Part shown: positions 1 through 11,940 of the stretch, in pieces
Position numbering within the stretch: the first letter of the stretch is position 1
How the letters are laid out: each line of letters begins with the position of its first letter
NCBI RefSeq assembly: GCF_008831285.2
Contig: NC_045142.1
Coordinates: forward strand, 6,746,608 to 6,810,607
Length of the DNA: 64,000 nucleotides
Origin: Nymphaea colorata
Lineage: Eukaryota; Streptophyta; Magnoliopsida; Nymphaeales; Nymphaeaceae
Direction of reading: 5' to 3'
Program-made: the position numbers and the translations under genes
The notes under the pieces: generated by a model
Databases searched by the model: none
Seen by the model: the letters and a program-made list of their open reading frames with translations, nothing else
What the model was told of the DNA's origin: nothing

Positions 1-193
1 TTCCTTAAAAGTTTACATTGTCAATCTTGTACTCTTTATGTCATCTTTAGTCGTTGTCATCTTTATTAGTATTTTCTTCGGATGTAACTTTTAAAAACTC
101 TTAATGCAATAAGAACATTCATTTTGTCATCATTTTCTTCCAATGACTCTTCATTTTCTTGTCTCTCAAGGTGAATACTTGAAAGCCAACAAG

Positions 194-1820
194 ATGGTTG
201 AAACTAGATCGCAAGCTAAATAGGCTCCTCAGAACGAGACTTCATCTTTCGAGCTTAGGCCAGAAACACTTGGCCTCTCAACAATTGAGCCAGAAGGCTA
301 CCATATGTTCCGGTTGTTCATGGAGCGATTCATGAGGGAACAAGAAGAACAAAAGACCTTGTTGATTGCTCCAGAACTAGAAAATGAAAAAGCTGCCAAG
401 CAGAAGATAAAAAAGAAAAGCAACAAACCTTCTCCTACAGATGGGGATGAAGATCATATGGGCTCAGATTCAACAACTAGTAAAGAGGAAAACCCCGTGT
501 TGCTTCCTCTAAATAAGAAAAATACAACAAAGAAAAGCAAGAAGGAAAAAGAAATTATGGTGGAAAGCAGCTCACCTAGCTCTATCACCATTGGAAGTTT
601 AGAAGAGAAACCTAAAAGAAAGAGAAAGCTTACCAAAAGAGGCAAAAAAACAAGGAAGTACATCCCCAACAGTAACTCAAATAGTGAAAGTTCTGCAGAA
701 AAGTAAAGGAGATCAAGAGCAAGAAGAAAAAGACAATGCCATAATTAGTCGAATCAAGTGATGATGAAAGTACGACTAAGCGCAAGTTCTATGAAATGGA
801 GAAAATGATGAACAATCTTCAACTTAGGGGGAAAGGAAAACGCTCATACTCATGCGAGGATTATTACCTTGGTATTGAAGGGGATGAGGACGTGAAAGGC
901 TTACCTAGGGAGTTCGTCAAATATGATGGAACCACCTGCCCACATGTTCATCTTTCAACCTTCTTCAATGATTGCTACAAAATTTGGGAAAATAGCAAAG
1001 ATTTGTTTCGCTATTTCCCAAGAAGTCTTGAAGGCATCGCTGCATTGTGGTACAAAGAAAATGTCAACCCAATCAAACTCAAGGAATTTGACAAGTTAAT
1101 TAACATGTTTGTCGAAAGATTCGAGCAGCTCCAATGGCTCCAATCCTCAGCACCATTTGCGGTCTCCATCAGAAACAAGGAGAAAAGGCTCCAGAATTCA
1201 TCCAAAAATAGAGAATTCAATGCAACAAGATGAAGGAACCCATTTCTAAAACACAAGCTCTGTCGCTGATCAGGAAGAATCTTGGCCAGCCCTTGAAAAG
1301 TCTTATCCGCAATGCCCCGATCAAGACCTTCACTGAGTTGATTGAACAAGCAAATTCAATAGAGGAAGGAGTTGAGGAGGGTGATTTTGATGGAATCATT
1401 GCCCCTAAGTACAAGAAAGAGGGTAATATAGGAGGAAGAAGACAATTGTCTGCACACTTCATAACTAATGCCGACATTTGAAAGGACAACACCAACAACT
1501 AGAAGCATGACAAGGAAGTCAGTCTCAAGAAGAACATGCAGTTTCCCAAAGGCAATGACGAAAGAAAAAACAAACACCCAGGCTGGATTTATGACCGAAA
1601 ATTCACTCCTCTCAGTCAGTCTTGCGAGAAGATCTTGGAATATCTCCTTGCCAAATGAACCATCGTTTTGCCAAAAATATCAGAGCCTCTGAAAATGAGG
1701 GGAGGAAATAAAGAAAAACTGTGTAAGTTTCATCGTGCCCCTGGTCATGACACTAAGGATTGTTTTGTCCTCAAAAACATTATCCAAGACTTCATCAACA
1801 AGGATCTCTAGATTGGTGAT
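194..1820 (+). pseudogene. Gag of Tat-lineage retrotransposon (broken)
   Basis: The reading frame probably starts at the ATG at 194 (MVETRSQAK) and meets an in-frame TAG at 221; the same frame reopens and runs to 706. It begins with a Lys/Glu/Ser-rich low-complexity region. The capsid-like part follows in another frame at about 796-1233 (FVKYDGT...ALWYKE, typical of the retrotransposon gag domain), then in a third frame at 1230-1481. A CHHC-type motif, CKFHRAPGHDTKDC, lies at about 1719-1760; in Tat elements this motif sits after the capsid. Gag would package the element RNA. At least three frame changes or stops make it non-functional. Confidence 0.75.
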
Positions 1821-2169
1821 GATAGCGTCCCTGAGGTATTAAGGAATCTATTTCCTGATCACGAGAAGGCGGCAGTAGCCACAGTCAGCATAGGCACTCT
1901 ACTCTTATATCATCCACAGGAGCACATCAGACCTTGTGATGGAAGCAGTTCACACAAGGTCATGATGAGAAATCATGAAAAGAAACCTTTGGATTTTATT
2001 GCTCTGATGAACGACAAGACAGAAAGTTCATCTAAAAAACTTTCAATAATCGCGAAGACTTTTATCCTACGAAGCGACGACGATGACGAATCCCCTCTAA
2101 GGACCAATCAATTACTTTTTCAGAGAAGGACCTCTCAAAATGGGAATATTTTCATAAAGTTGCTCTTTA

Positions 2170-2870
2170 CATCGTCGTCTAGGTCAATGGAATGACTGTG
2201 CCACATGTATTGATCGACGGAGGAAGTGGCTTAAAATTTTACCTCAATCTCATGGCCAAAGCTTTGGGATTTTGTGAAGACAAATATCATTCTGATAATA
2301 TCAAGATCTACTGATACGATGGCCGAGGCATGAACAGCAAAGTTACCCTCGACATGAATGTGATCATTGAAAACAGTAGCTGTTGCATTGTATTTCATGT
2401 GGTAGTGTACCACCATTATATAATTACTTTTGGGTTGACCTTGGATCTACCAAGTACGAGGGATACCATCTACTCTTCATCAATGCCTCAAATGGAATTT
2501 TGGTCCATCAGTCATCACCATACATGCTGAGGATCCGGTCGAGAGGTTGGTGCAACCCATGCTCCCTAGGCCAATTGATCCGGTGGATGTACCGAGCATA
2601 AGAACAACAAATGACAGACCTTTGGAAGAATAGACAACAAGTCATCTTTGAGTGCCCATACTATTTCAAGCAATTGTGCAAGTTATCAAAAACATCCATT
2701 ATATATTCATTTCATGAAAAATCCTAAGGGATTTCAGTTGCTTCTGAAAAATGGCTATCGTCCATTCACTGGCCTCGGGAAAAACGAAGATGGCATATTG
2801 CAGCCGATTAATATCCCTTTTCAAATGAACACCAGAGGACAGGTATATATTAAAGAAATTTGAAGAAGAT
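2170..2870 (+). pseudogene. Aspartic protease region and G-patch-like segment of the retrotransposon
   Basis: At 2183-2250 the translation contains VNGMTVPHVLIDGGSG; LIDGGS (2210-2227) matches the active-site loop of Tat-lineage proteases. Downstream the frame changes repeatedly. From 2648 to 2863 an open stretch reads LLLKNGYRPFTGLGKNEDG, a G-patch-like motif known between protease and reverse transcriptase in this lineage. The protease would process the Gag-Pol polyprotein. The broken frames make activity impossible. Confidence 0.65.
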
Positions 2871-3349
2871 CTTGTGGGCTGATAGTGTTCACCTTTGTCT
2901 CAAATCATCCCATGAATTTTGTAATCTTGAACTTTTTTTTGAACTTCCTTTGAACTTCTTTTTTGTCTGGTCTCATGAGAGGACCCCCTCTATGAACTAA
3001 GAACTTCCTTTCAATATGCAATGCAAAGTAATCTTTTGTTATCAATTTTAATTTTGTTCAATTTTTCCTTCATCCTCCTCTTTACAGGATGTCGGAATTC
3101 AACATATCTCAATTTCTTCTTCTTCCTCGAAAGTCCCCCCAAAAAGCATTTGTCAAACAAGCAGTCTGCGAAATGGAATCTATGACAATACCCGAGTCAT
3201 CTTATAAGTAACCAAGAAGCTTTTGCTTGGACTTAGGAAAATATGTCATGCTTAGACCCTTAGTTGGTTGAACACGGTTTCTCCTTAAATCCTAGTTGCA
3301 AGCGAGTTAAACAAAAGTTGCGTAAGCTTGATCCTTGACTAGAAGGGCC

Positions 3350-4545
3350 CATAAAAGAAGGATTAGAAGTCCTACTAAGGGCAAAATTCATTTGTGTCAT
3401 CAATTACCCAGAATGGTTGGCTAATATCGTGGTGGTCCCCAAGAAAAATGGGAAAGTCAGATTATGCGTTGACTTTCGAGACTTGAATAAAGCCATGCTA
3501 AAAGATGATTATTCACTTCCAAACATTGATTTGTTGGTGGACGGTACTGCAGACCATACCATGTTCTCTTTCATGGATGGATAGTTGGGATATAACCAAA
3601 TCAAATTACCAGTCAAAGTTCAACTTAAGACCGCTTTTACTACACCCTGGGGCATGCTGGAGCAACTTATCAAAGAGCCATGGCCGCTATTTTCCATGAT
3701 CAGATGCAAAAAATCATGGATGCATATATTGATGATATATTGAATAAATCTAAAGCGAGAGAAGACCACATTAAGACCCTTGCCTAGGTGTTTGAGAGAC
3801 TCTTACAGTATAAGCTTCGTTTGAATCCTCAAAAGTGTGTATTTGGGGTTGAATCGGGTAAACTTTTGGGTTTCATGGTCAGTAAGAAGGGGATCGAGAT
3901 GGATCTTACTAAATCTAGAGTAATCATCAATATGCCGTCACCTACCAATATCAAGAAACTGCGAAGTTTGCGAGGGCAAATCCAGTCCATCAGACGATTC
4001 ATTTCCAATCTAGCCTTGAGATGTGAACCATTCAACCAGCTGCTAAGAAAATGTGCCAAGTTTGAATGGGGTTTTGAATGCCAACAGTCGTTTAAAAAGA
4101 TCAAGAAATACCTTCTAAATCCGTCAATTCTAAAACACCTAGTGTTGGGTAGACCATTGCTGCTTTACATCACAGTGAATGAGTCATCATGTGTTGGCTT
4201 TTTGGCACAATATGAAGACGGAAGTCACATCGAGCATGCAATTTATTACATTAGCAAGACTTTTGTCCAGTACTAGAAGTACTCTTCAATAGAGAAAACT
4301 TGTCTAATATTGGTTTGGATGTGTCAAAACTTGGGACATTATTTGTTAGCTTGTGAGGTCAAAATACTATCCAAGCTAAATCCTCTTAAATACATCTTGG
4401 AACAGCCCTTCCTCAATGGATGCATCACCAAGTAGCAAGTTTTGCTGATGCAATATAATCTTGAATATGTGTCCCATCAGTCAATCAAAGTACAAGCAAT
4501 TGCAAATCAGTTAACAAACCTTCTCCAATACGAGAAATTAGAACG
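3350..4545 (+). pseudogene. Reverse transcriptase and first RNase H domain (broken)
   Basis: VVPKKNGKVRLCVDFRDLN is read at 3432-3488, the classic Ty3/gypsy RT block. The next conserved block (FMDG-stop-LGYNQIK) has a TAG at 3582-3584 where a sense codon is expected. The catalytic YIDDIL lies at 3725-3742 in another frame, with the thumb region after it (RLNPQKCVFGV, about 3815-3850). The 4150-4540 stretch, with HAIYYISKT and related motifs, is the degraded first RNase H. An intact copy would make cDNA in the virus-like particle. Stops at 3582, 3785 and 4273 and frame changes show decay. Confidence 0.85.
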
Positions 4546-4587
4546 AATGATGAGTTTCCAGACGAACAAGTACTAAGATTGAAAATT

Positions 4588-5136
4588 GTTTCAATGTGAA
4601 AGATGTACTTTGACGTATTCAGGAATGTAATGGAAGCAGGAATGGGCATCCTACTTATCACTCCAGAAGATGAAATGATTCCATACTCCTTGAAACTTGA
4701 CTTTCCATGTACCCATAACATAGATGAATACGAAGCCCTCATGCAAGGACTTCGTTCTTTATTGAGTTTTCAAGTGAAAAGGGTGCATGGCTTTGGCAAC
4801 TCTCAGCTTATCATAAACCAAGTGAATGGAGAATGGCAGGTGAAAGACGAGAAGTTAGTGCCATATCAAGAAATACAACTGGCTCACATAAAAATAGAAG
4901 GTAACCCTATTGCGGATGGTCTCGCGAGTCTGGAGTCCACCATCTCATTTCGAACCAATGAATCAATCTGTTCTTTTGATATTGGAAGACTAAAACACCC
5001 TCTTTTTGAAATGGTGAAATATGTTCATCATTTCCAAGAGGGGAATATGCCTTCGTATCATGACATCAAAAGACACATTGAAAGCGGAAAATTCCCAACT
5101 GGAATGCCCAAAAATGAACGAAAAGCAATTCAATAA
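4588..5136 (+). pseudogene. Second, archaeal-type RNase H (aRNH) of the Tat element
   Basis: The open stretch 4603-5136 contains GMGILLITPEDEMIPYSLKL, NIDEYEALMQGLRSL and QLIINQVNGEWQVKD, motifs of the additional RNase H found in Tat-lineage polyproteins. The first catalytic Asp of the family would lie in the opening strand; here the local sequence reads MYFDVFRN. The frame is open for 177 codons, longer than for the other domains, but stops bound it on both sides. Duplicated RNase H is a lineage marker rather than a host gene. Confidence 0.75.
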
Positions 5137-6290
5137 ATATCAGCGAGGTATTTCATTCTTGCAGGGGTGATATATAGACGTGGATTTAGTATTGAATACT
5201 CTCGGTGCCTTGATGAAGATGAGGCAAAGAAAGTCATCGAAGAGTCACATCGAGGGGACTGTGGGGGTCACGTCGGTCACCAAACCCTCACCAAACAGAT
5301 AATTCGAGCAGGATATTATTGGTCTACTATGCAAAAAGATTGTCACCAATTTGTCATTGACGCAAAGAATGTAAACTACATGCTCCATTGATCCATGCCC
5401 TAGCCTTTCATTTGCATTATGTGACATCTCCTTGGTCATTTTCAATGTGGGCATTTGACGTAGTCGGACCGATATCCCCTGCAGCCTCTAATGGTCATAA
5501 GCATTTTCTCTATTTTACCAAATGGGTAGAAGTCGTCACACTCAGAATAGTGGAAGGACATCATGTAATGCCCTTCATTAACAAAATTCTTCTTTGCAGA
5601 TTTGGAATCCCTCATGATATAGTATCTAACAACAGGACTCATTTCATGAATGAAAAGATGCGGCAGTTGTGCAACAAATACCATATCATGCATCATTTTT
5701 CAACTCCTTATTACCCTCAAGGCAATGGGCAAGCAGAAACCACCAACAAAATCCTGATCCGCATCTTGAAACAGACAGCAGAAACTGGAAGAGACTGGCA
5801 TGAAAAGATGCATAACGCTCTATGGGCGTATCACACCACTATGAGAACTCCAACAAATGTCACTCCAGCAGAGCTAGTCTATGGAACATAAGTGGTTCTA
5901 CCATTACATGTGTTGAAACCCGCTTTGAAGTTCGCTTCTCTCATAGAGCTTCCTCTAAATCAATATCAGTAGAAAAGGCTAATGCAACTTGATTTGCTAG
6001 ATGAAAATAGGCTAAAAATGGTTGAGCACACTAAAGCTTATCACCAAAGGGTGGATACACAATTTGCCAAGTCAATTATTGAGAGACAGTTCAAAATGAA
6101 TGACTTAGTCCTATGATCGGTGGTATACCTCACAGGACGACCACGTGGTAAGTGGGCACCAAACTAGGAAGGCCCATATGTTATTAAAAGAAGTCATGCT
6201 CTGAAATTCATACCGACTGATCGATGCTGATGGGGTGGAACTTGTCGATCCTGTTAATGCCATTCACCTCAAGAAATTCTATGCCTAGTT
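5137..6290 (+). pseudogene. Integrase of the Tat element (broken, catalytic Asp replaced)
   Basis: The N-terminal zinc-binding part is at about 5230-5370 (HRGDCGGHVGHQT), but the second CxxC expected after DCHQF is lost. The catalytic core follows in a new frame, 5388-5891: WAFDVVGPI carries the first Asp. The second catalytic Asp, in the VSDNG-type block, is read as Asn (VSNNR, codon 5628-5630). QGNGQAE keeps the Glu. The C-terminal KWAPN...EGPYVIK block is near 6150-6200, with a stop inside it. Lost zinc ligands plus the D-to-N change mean no integration activity. Confidence 0.85.
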
Positions 6291-6439
6291 CTCTTGTATT
6301 CACTTTTCAATCAATGAGAAATATTTGTGTTTTCACATCCAATCTACCATTCAATCTGAATTCTTCTCAGTCGTAAAACATGACAATTACACTAGGGCAT
6401 TTTTTTATTTATTTTATTATTATTATTATCAATCAAGGG

Positions 6440-6640
6440 GGACCCATGCAAGTAAATGGATAAACATGCAATATGAGAGCAACCCACGTAAGTAAGGGAT
6501 CAAACTTGCAATGCAAGCCAAGGCAACCCATTCCAGGGGGCGTTAAACCTGAATTCAATATTGGCAAACCCATGCAGGTAAAACGGTTAAATCTGTAATA
6601 TAAGCTCAAACAACAAATTCAGGTAAGGGGTTAAGCCTGA
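6440..6640 (+). repeat. Short imperfect tandem repeats between integrase and 3' LTR
   Basis: Four or five diverged units of roughly 40-60 bp recur here. Each has a variant of 'acccatgcaggtaa' followed by 'ggttaaacctgcaat'. They start near 6444, 6482, 6568 and 6612. The block lies in the untranslated tail of the retrotransposon, before the LTR. No coding potential is seen. Confidence 0.5.
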
Positions 6641-7139
6641 AACATCTATCCGAATATGTTTTGTCTGAAAAATTTATGTTGTTTATCTTTGTCTCTAAGC
6701 ACGGCTAGCATCGGCTTAGTAACAAAGTAGGGCATCCGTAATCACCCCTAATTTTTCTAAAAAGACTATGTTATTTTACCCAACCACGAAACCCAAATTT
6801 ATATGCAAGATTCAAATCCAAATAAACCCAAGTTCAGAACCAAAATTCGAATCGCATACGAAACGACAAAATTTGAGCATCACGCACGGACCTTCTCTTT
6901 GCTTTAAAAACTCATTTCTCAACCCAAGTCGCATGCTCGAACGGGTCGACAACCGACTAAACCAAAATCAAATTTGGAGCGAGCTCGGAGTCACTCAAAA
7001 TGAAGCCGACCACTCCTTCGTAACGAAAAAAATCAGTTTTCTACATATTTTAAGTAAAAAGGGGGTTTTATGGTGATTTTATCTTATTTTATTCACTTTA
7101 AATTTCATTTTATTTAAATTTTAAAAAAAGGGTTTTCTT

Positions 7140-7440
7140 AGAGCTCGCGCGATGCGAAGTCCCACGACGCACGCGAGCGATCGCTACTGCACCCCTATGT
7201 GCACGTGAGCGCTATTGCACCCCTATGTGCACGTGAGCGATCGCTACTACGCGTGGCAGCGCATCATGCGCTGCCGTGCGTGTTTTACCAAGGCACCAGG
7301 GTGCTGTTGCGCCTGGCGCGCAACAGCGCCCGGGCAGGGGCCTCAAGCAATGCAGGCCCCCTCCCCCTCCTTTTCTTTGCAAAACCGAGAGGTCGGTTTT
7401 TGAAATTTTTGGGTGGGCAATAGCCCTGCCCACACCCCAA
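7140..7440. other. GC-rich block inside the LTR (U3-like)
   Basis: This 300-bp block is much richer in G+C and CpG than its AT-rich surroundings. It has a short direct duplication ('cacccctatgtgcacgtgagcg' type, near 7190 and 7217) and palindromic words such as 'gcgcatcatgcgc'. It lies about 120-400 bp upstream of the LTR TATA box, so it may hold upstream promoter elements. Short open frames on both strands here are not convincing genes. Confidence 0.4.
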
Positions 7441-7552
7441 AGCCTATTTTTCTTTAAAAAAATGAAAATAATTCAAAATTATTTGAAATTCGGATGAAAA
7501 ATGTTCTGAAATTAAAAAAAATCAAATTTTAAGTTTTCGCTCCAAAATTCCA

Positions 7553-7560
7553 TATAAATA
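7553..7560 (+). promoter_or_regulatory. TATA box of the LTR
   Basis: TATAAATA is followed by a C-rich stretch and then a pyrimidine-rich leader containing 'cttctccaacc'. This is the usual arrangement of a plant LTR promoter, with transcription expected about 30 bp downstream. Confidence 0.55.
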
Positions 7561-7856
7561 CCCCCACAATCCTCCCTCTTGGGCATGTGCTAGCCCTTGG
7601 AGAAACTCTAGTGCATTCTCTCTTGAAGATTTAGAGTTTTTTCCTTCGCTCTCTTTCTCTATCCTTCTCACTTCTTCTCCAACCTTGGGAGTAGGCTTTA
7701 TCAAGCTACAACCCTCTTTGAGACGTCATCTTGGAGCTTCACTTAAAGGGGATCTTCAAGTTAAGGTGTTTATTTTTTCAAAAGTTATTTTCACTAGAGG
7801 TATGTAATCAATATCTCACCTCCATCTTTCTTCATTTTTCCCTCTTTTTCTTCTCT

Positions 7857-8570
7857 CCATGGCCAAAGGAGACAACCTTCAATCTCTATTTTAGAGACAA
7901 GAGTCTATGCTCAAGTGCATCGGGAGCATGAAAATATGAGATGGTCTTTCATTTTATGATTAAATCACCATCCCTCTCATTTCTTTCATATTTTCTTTCT
8001 GATCTTCTTCCTCTCCCCATGGCCAAAGGAGATAGCTCTCACTCTCTATTTTAGAGTCAAAAGGCTATGCTCGAGTGCACGGGGAGCATGAGAAGATGAG
8101 ATGATTTTTTATTTTAAGATTAAATCATGTTCTTTCTTTTCTTGATGTTGTTGTTGTTGTTCTTTCTCTTCAGGAATATATTCTTGTTGTTATTACTATT
8201 TCTTTTCTTGAATGTAGTCTTGTTGTTGTTGTCTTATTTCCTTCTTTTTTTTCTATCTTCTTCCTCTCCCCATGGCCAAAGGAGATAACCCTCAATCTCT
8301 ATTTTAGAATCAAGAGGCTATGCTCGAGTGCACTGGGAGTATGAGAAGATAAGATAATCTTTTATTTTCATGCTTGAATTATGTTATCTCATTTCTTGAA
8401 TACATTCTTGTTGTTCTTTTGCTTCTTTCTATTTTCCTCTCTTTTTCATTTCCCCATGGCCATATGAGATAGCCCTCAAACCTTTATTTTAAAGTGAATG
8501 AGATATGCTTGAGTGCACCGGGAGCTTGAGAAGATGAGATGATATTGCATTTTATGATTGAATATGTTCT
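7857..8570 (+). repeat. Four diverged copies of a ~115-bp unit in the LTR
   Basis: Each unit starts with 'ccatggccaaaggaga' (fourth copy: 'ccatggccatatgaga'). It continues through 'tctattttaga', 'ctatgctcgagtgca' and 'gggagcatgagaagatgaga'. Starts are 7857, 8017, 8270 and 8454, separated by variable T-rich linkers with 'ttgttgttgtt' runs. The unit is better conserved than the linkers. Confidence 0.8.
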
Positions 8571-9477
8571 CTCTACTACTTGAATGTTGCTTTATTTTAG
8601 AAATATTGTTCGTAGTGGCTTAATTTTTATCTATTTCACATATATGAATGCATGGTGAGAGTGAGGGTGTAGTTTGGGATTCTCTCTTTATTATTGTGTT
8701 GAATAATTTTTGAGGTCGGAAAAAACACTCACGAACATATACATGTTAATATGCATTTGCATGTCATTTAGCATTAGTTTCCTTTTAATCATCCCATTAA
8801 AAGCCTTAATGAGCACCTTATCGTATGGTTTGAGTTTCTTCCATATCCAACGGTGGAAGAAACATATTCCCTTGCAACCAATAAAATAACTATATTTTTT
8901 GTTTATAATCATGTTTTACAAAATATTTTCAAAAGAGCCCCTTTTTAATGTGGCTTTGGAGACTTAGCTTAGGCTCTTGCATGAGTCCAAGCTCCCGTCC
9001 GACCTACATCAAACTTGAAGTCGGTTGTTATTAAATCATCTCTTCACTTCTAATCTCATGAAGACACATATATATATACATGTTATATACATATATGTGC
9101 ACATGATGATTTCCTTTATCTTTCTCTCTCTATGTTTTCACATTCTATTTTACAAATTTTCATATACATATGAATGCATATATATATGAATGTGCTACTT
9201 TCTCTCTCAAAAATCTTTTATGTTTCTTTTTATGTCAAATGTCTTCATCTTCAAATCTCTTATACACACACATATATATGTATATATATATATATATCTT
9301 TCTATTCAAACCAATGAAGTTTTTACAATCTTCACAATGAGTATATGTGATAGTATATATACATGTATGTTCATCTTCTCTATCTTCCTCTCTTTCTTTT
9401 GAAAGTTTCATTTTCCTTTTCTACTTAAATTCAAACCTCATTTTCATAAATTTACATATTTGTATTTATACATACAT

Positions 9478-9479
<2 letters not shown>

Positions 9480-9539
<60 letters not shown>

Positions 9540-9565
9540 ATTATATATATATATATATATATATA

Positions 9566-9604
<39 letters not shown>
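9480..9604. repeat. (TA)n microsatellite, interrupted
   Basis: About 120 bp of alternating TA, interrupted near 9540 and 9567. It produces a meaningless Ile-Tyr frame. It lies within the LTR. Confidence 0.95.
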
Positions 9605-9607
<3 letters not shown>

Positions 9608-10351
9608 TACATGTCTCTTTATTTTAAATCTTTGATTTTGTGATTTTCAAGATCTCTTGCTATCTCTCCTTTCTTATATTTTCTTATGATCAAGTATCTC
9701 ATCTTTTGCATTCTTTTGGACATTTTCTTATCCAAGATCATGTTTTTGTTAACTATAAAATGAAAATCTTATATGTATGTTGTAGTGGAAATACCTTTAG
9801 ATGTATGTTATGGTATGAACGTTTTGCTTTCTTCCAATCATATAGGATCAATGCATCTATGCATTCACATCAACTTAATATCACAAATGAGCACAATCAC
9901 ATCTCTAAAAGAACTTAAGCAAGATGAGATGAAGCTCTAACTAGGTGGTAATCGAATTAGAACAAAATCTCAAACCTACTTAAAGTCTTAAGAGAACACC
10001 AAAGTGATTCCCAAAATGATTCCTCAAGCTTTCCAAATGATATTTACAAAGATTTACCAACTCTTGTTTTCCTCAAAATCTTTCACATTCCTAAGCAATT
10101 CTTCAATAATCATTTCAAAAGTTTGAAACATAAAACTTTCAATATTTTTCTACACTGCATATACAAAGAAATGTTCAAGCCAAAATGATGCATCAATAAT
10201 AACATAGCCCTTGAATTGTTTACCCCCGGTAAAGGGGGCGGGAACAGCCGATCCCCGTACCGACGTGCGAGTCCCTTTCTCTCTTATTTTTAAATAAAAA
10301 TCTTATTTTTTTGGAGTACTCCAAATACCAAAAATTTTGGGGATGCGGACA

Positions 10352-11891
10352 GATATGAATGAGGAAAGAACTATTTACTCAAAATAACCTATAAGAAGTG
10401 AAAATTTACACTTAATTAACCAGCACATAATAAATTAGAGTAATCAATAATGGATACATATATTATAGCATTTGTCCCAAAATGTTAAATGCACATTGTA
10501 GGCATCGGGTTGTGAATCACCTTGGGTTCTAAATCACATTAGAATCCTCATAAATTAATGTGCATGCTGATATGCATCAAACTCAATCACACCGTGTTAT
10601 TTATAAAATAATATGGAGATTGGTATGTTCGTTATTTTATTAATAAATTGGTCAATATTTTATATGGACTAAATGGACCAATATTGTTACCAATATCACA
10701 TGCATGCACAAGGTTCTTTGGCTATTCCATGCAAATTTGCATTCGGAAATCCATTTTCTATGTTTATTATCCAAAAGCAATTCAAATATAAAAGTCACAC
10801 TTGTATCTGACATAGATTTTAGATTCAGAAGACGGATTCATGGTCATGAAATTATGTTTCCCAGCAAAGATTTGCTTAAAAAGCCTGTATTTCATGAAAG
10901 GGCTTAATTTAGTATGCAGCATGACTTTCCTTTCAAAATTTAGTTTTGCAACAACTATGGAGAAAAAGTTCTCTCTTCTCAATAGATATAAATAGAGAAG
11001 ACATGCAGAGAGCCAACAAGCCAAATTCCAAGGCCAAGAGTTTGCACTGGAGTTGCAAAAGACCCTGACCGTGCCATGCTCCTTGGTGAGAAAGGGCCTC
11101 TTGGCCATTTTGTTCAAGTTAGTTCTGTTATGAGCTCAGCTTTAAGGGTTTAGATCAGATTTTTTGTTTTTTTTTTTTTTTATTTTCCAGCCATCCATCT
11201 CCCTCCACCATTCAAGAATGTTTTCTGCTGGAGGGATCTGACCATCTGATTTTTTTATTTTCCCACTATTTCCTCTTTCCCTGTTTCGTCTTCTTCTTCA
11301 ACCCTCTTCACCTGTTTCCTCTTCTTCTTCGTCCCTCTTTTTCTGTTTCATTTTGTAGTCGTCCAATCTACTATCGGCAGTAATTCATCTAATGTCATGT
11401 TCTATTTTTTTAGACTTGGTTATTCTATTACTTCTTGTATGCATCCCTTTTCACATTTAATGAGCTTCTGCTACATGAAGCCGACACACTTGCTAGGTTG
11501 CTCCTCCTTAGCATATCGAATGGCAAGCCTTAATGGCGTAAAAGAAAGTCATGCATATATCTTCAGCTAGTTAAATCAAAATTAGATTTGCATATAAGAA
11601 TAAAAAAGCAATATAAAACAGAGCATGCTAAAGCGGCCCGGAGCTTTAGGCAAGGGGAGTGGCATAGCCTCAGCATCTTGTTTTTTTACCAGAATCAGGT
11701 GCAAAATTTGTAGAAGCAGATTTGAAAACAGGATACAAAATTTTGCTTCAGATTCATATATTGTCTTATTGTGTTCCTCTTTTCGTTTTAGATCTGGATC
11801 GTTCTCTAGTACTGCTTTTGGTGGATCTGGTCTAGACACTATTGTTCCCAACAAAAACTAGACTCTAAAATTTTTGGAAAGCTGAAAGCTG

Positions 11892-11940
<49 letters not shown>

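Larger units (their letters stand above)
1..10351 (+). mobile_element. Degenerate Ty3/gypsy LTR retrotransposon, Tat lineage, 5' LTR outside window
   Basis: The domain order gag, protease, G-patch-like segment, reverse transcriptase, RNase H, a second archaeal-type RNase H, then integrase is the order known for the Tat lineage (Ogre/Retand/Tat relatives). The dual RNase H and the LIDGGS protease motif are the main lineage clues. Every domain carries stops or frame changes, so the copy is dead. The 5' LTR lies left of the window. The 3' end is placed at 10351, where LTR-like sequence ending in GGACA abuts sequence shared with other family-A copies (23141 onward). This means the element inserted into a pre-existing A repeat. 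A 5-bp target duplication (gatat, 10352-10356) is predicted but its partner is not visible. Confidence 0.85.
6650..10351 (+). mobile_element. Long 3' LTR of the Tat element (left boundary uncertain)
   Basis: No protein motif is seen after the integrase tail. The region has LTR-like organisation: a promoter-like TATA box at 7553, a pyrimidine-rich leader, internal repeats (7857-8570), an AT microsatellite and a right end in ...GCGGACA at 10351 that abuts family-A sequence. The left end is unresolved. Candidate TGT starts lie between about 6650 and 6770, and a purine-rich tract at 7050-7062 is another candidate polypurine tract. A length near 3.6 kb is large but known for Tat elements. The matching 5' LTR outside the window would settle the boundary. 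Confidence 0.55.

Noticed and set aside
6650-7070. Exact left boundary of the 3' LTR
   Set aside because: Several TGT starts and purine-rich tracts compete and the 5' LTR is outside the window, so only an approximate start is given.
7199-7497. Four overlapping open frames on both strands in the GC-rich LTR block
   Set aside because: High GC content makes stop-free frames likely. The frames overlap on both strands and none shows a family.
9347-9568. Open frame of alternating Ile-Tyr, and similar ones at 29370, 58060 and 14699
   Set aside because: These are translations of (TA)n microsatellites.
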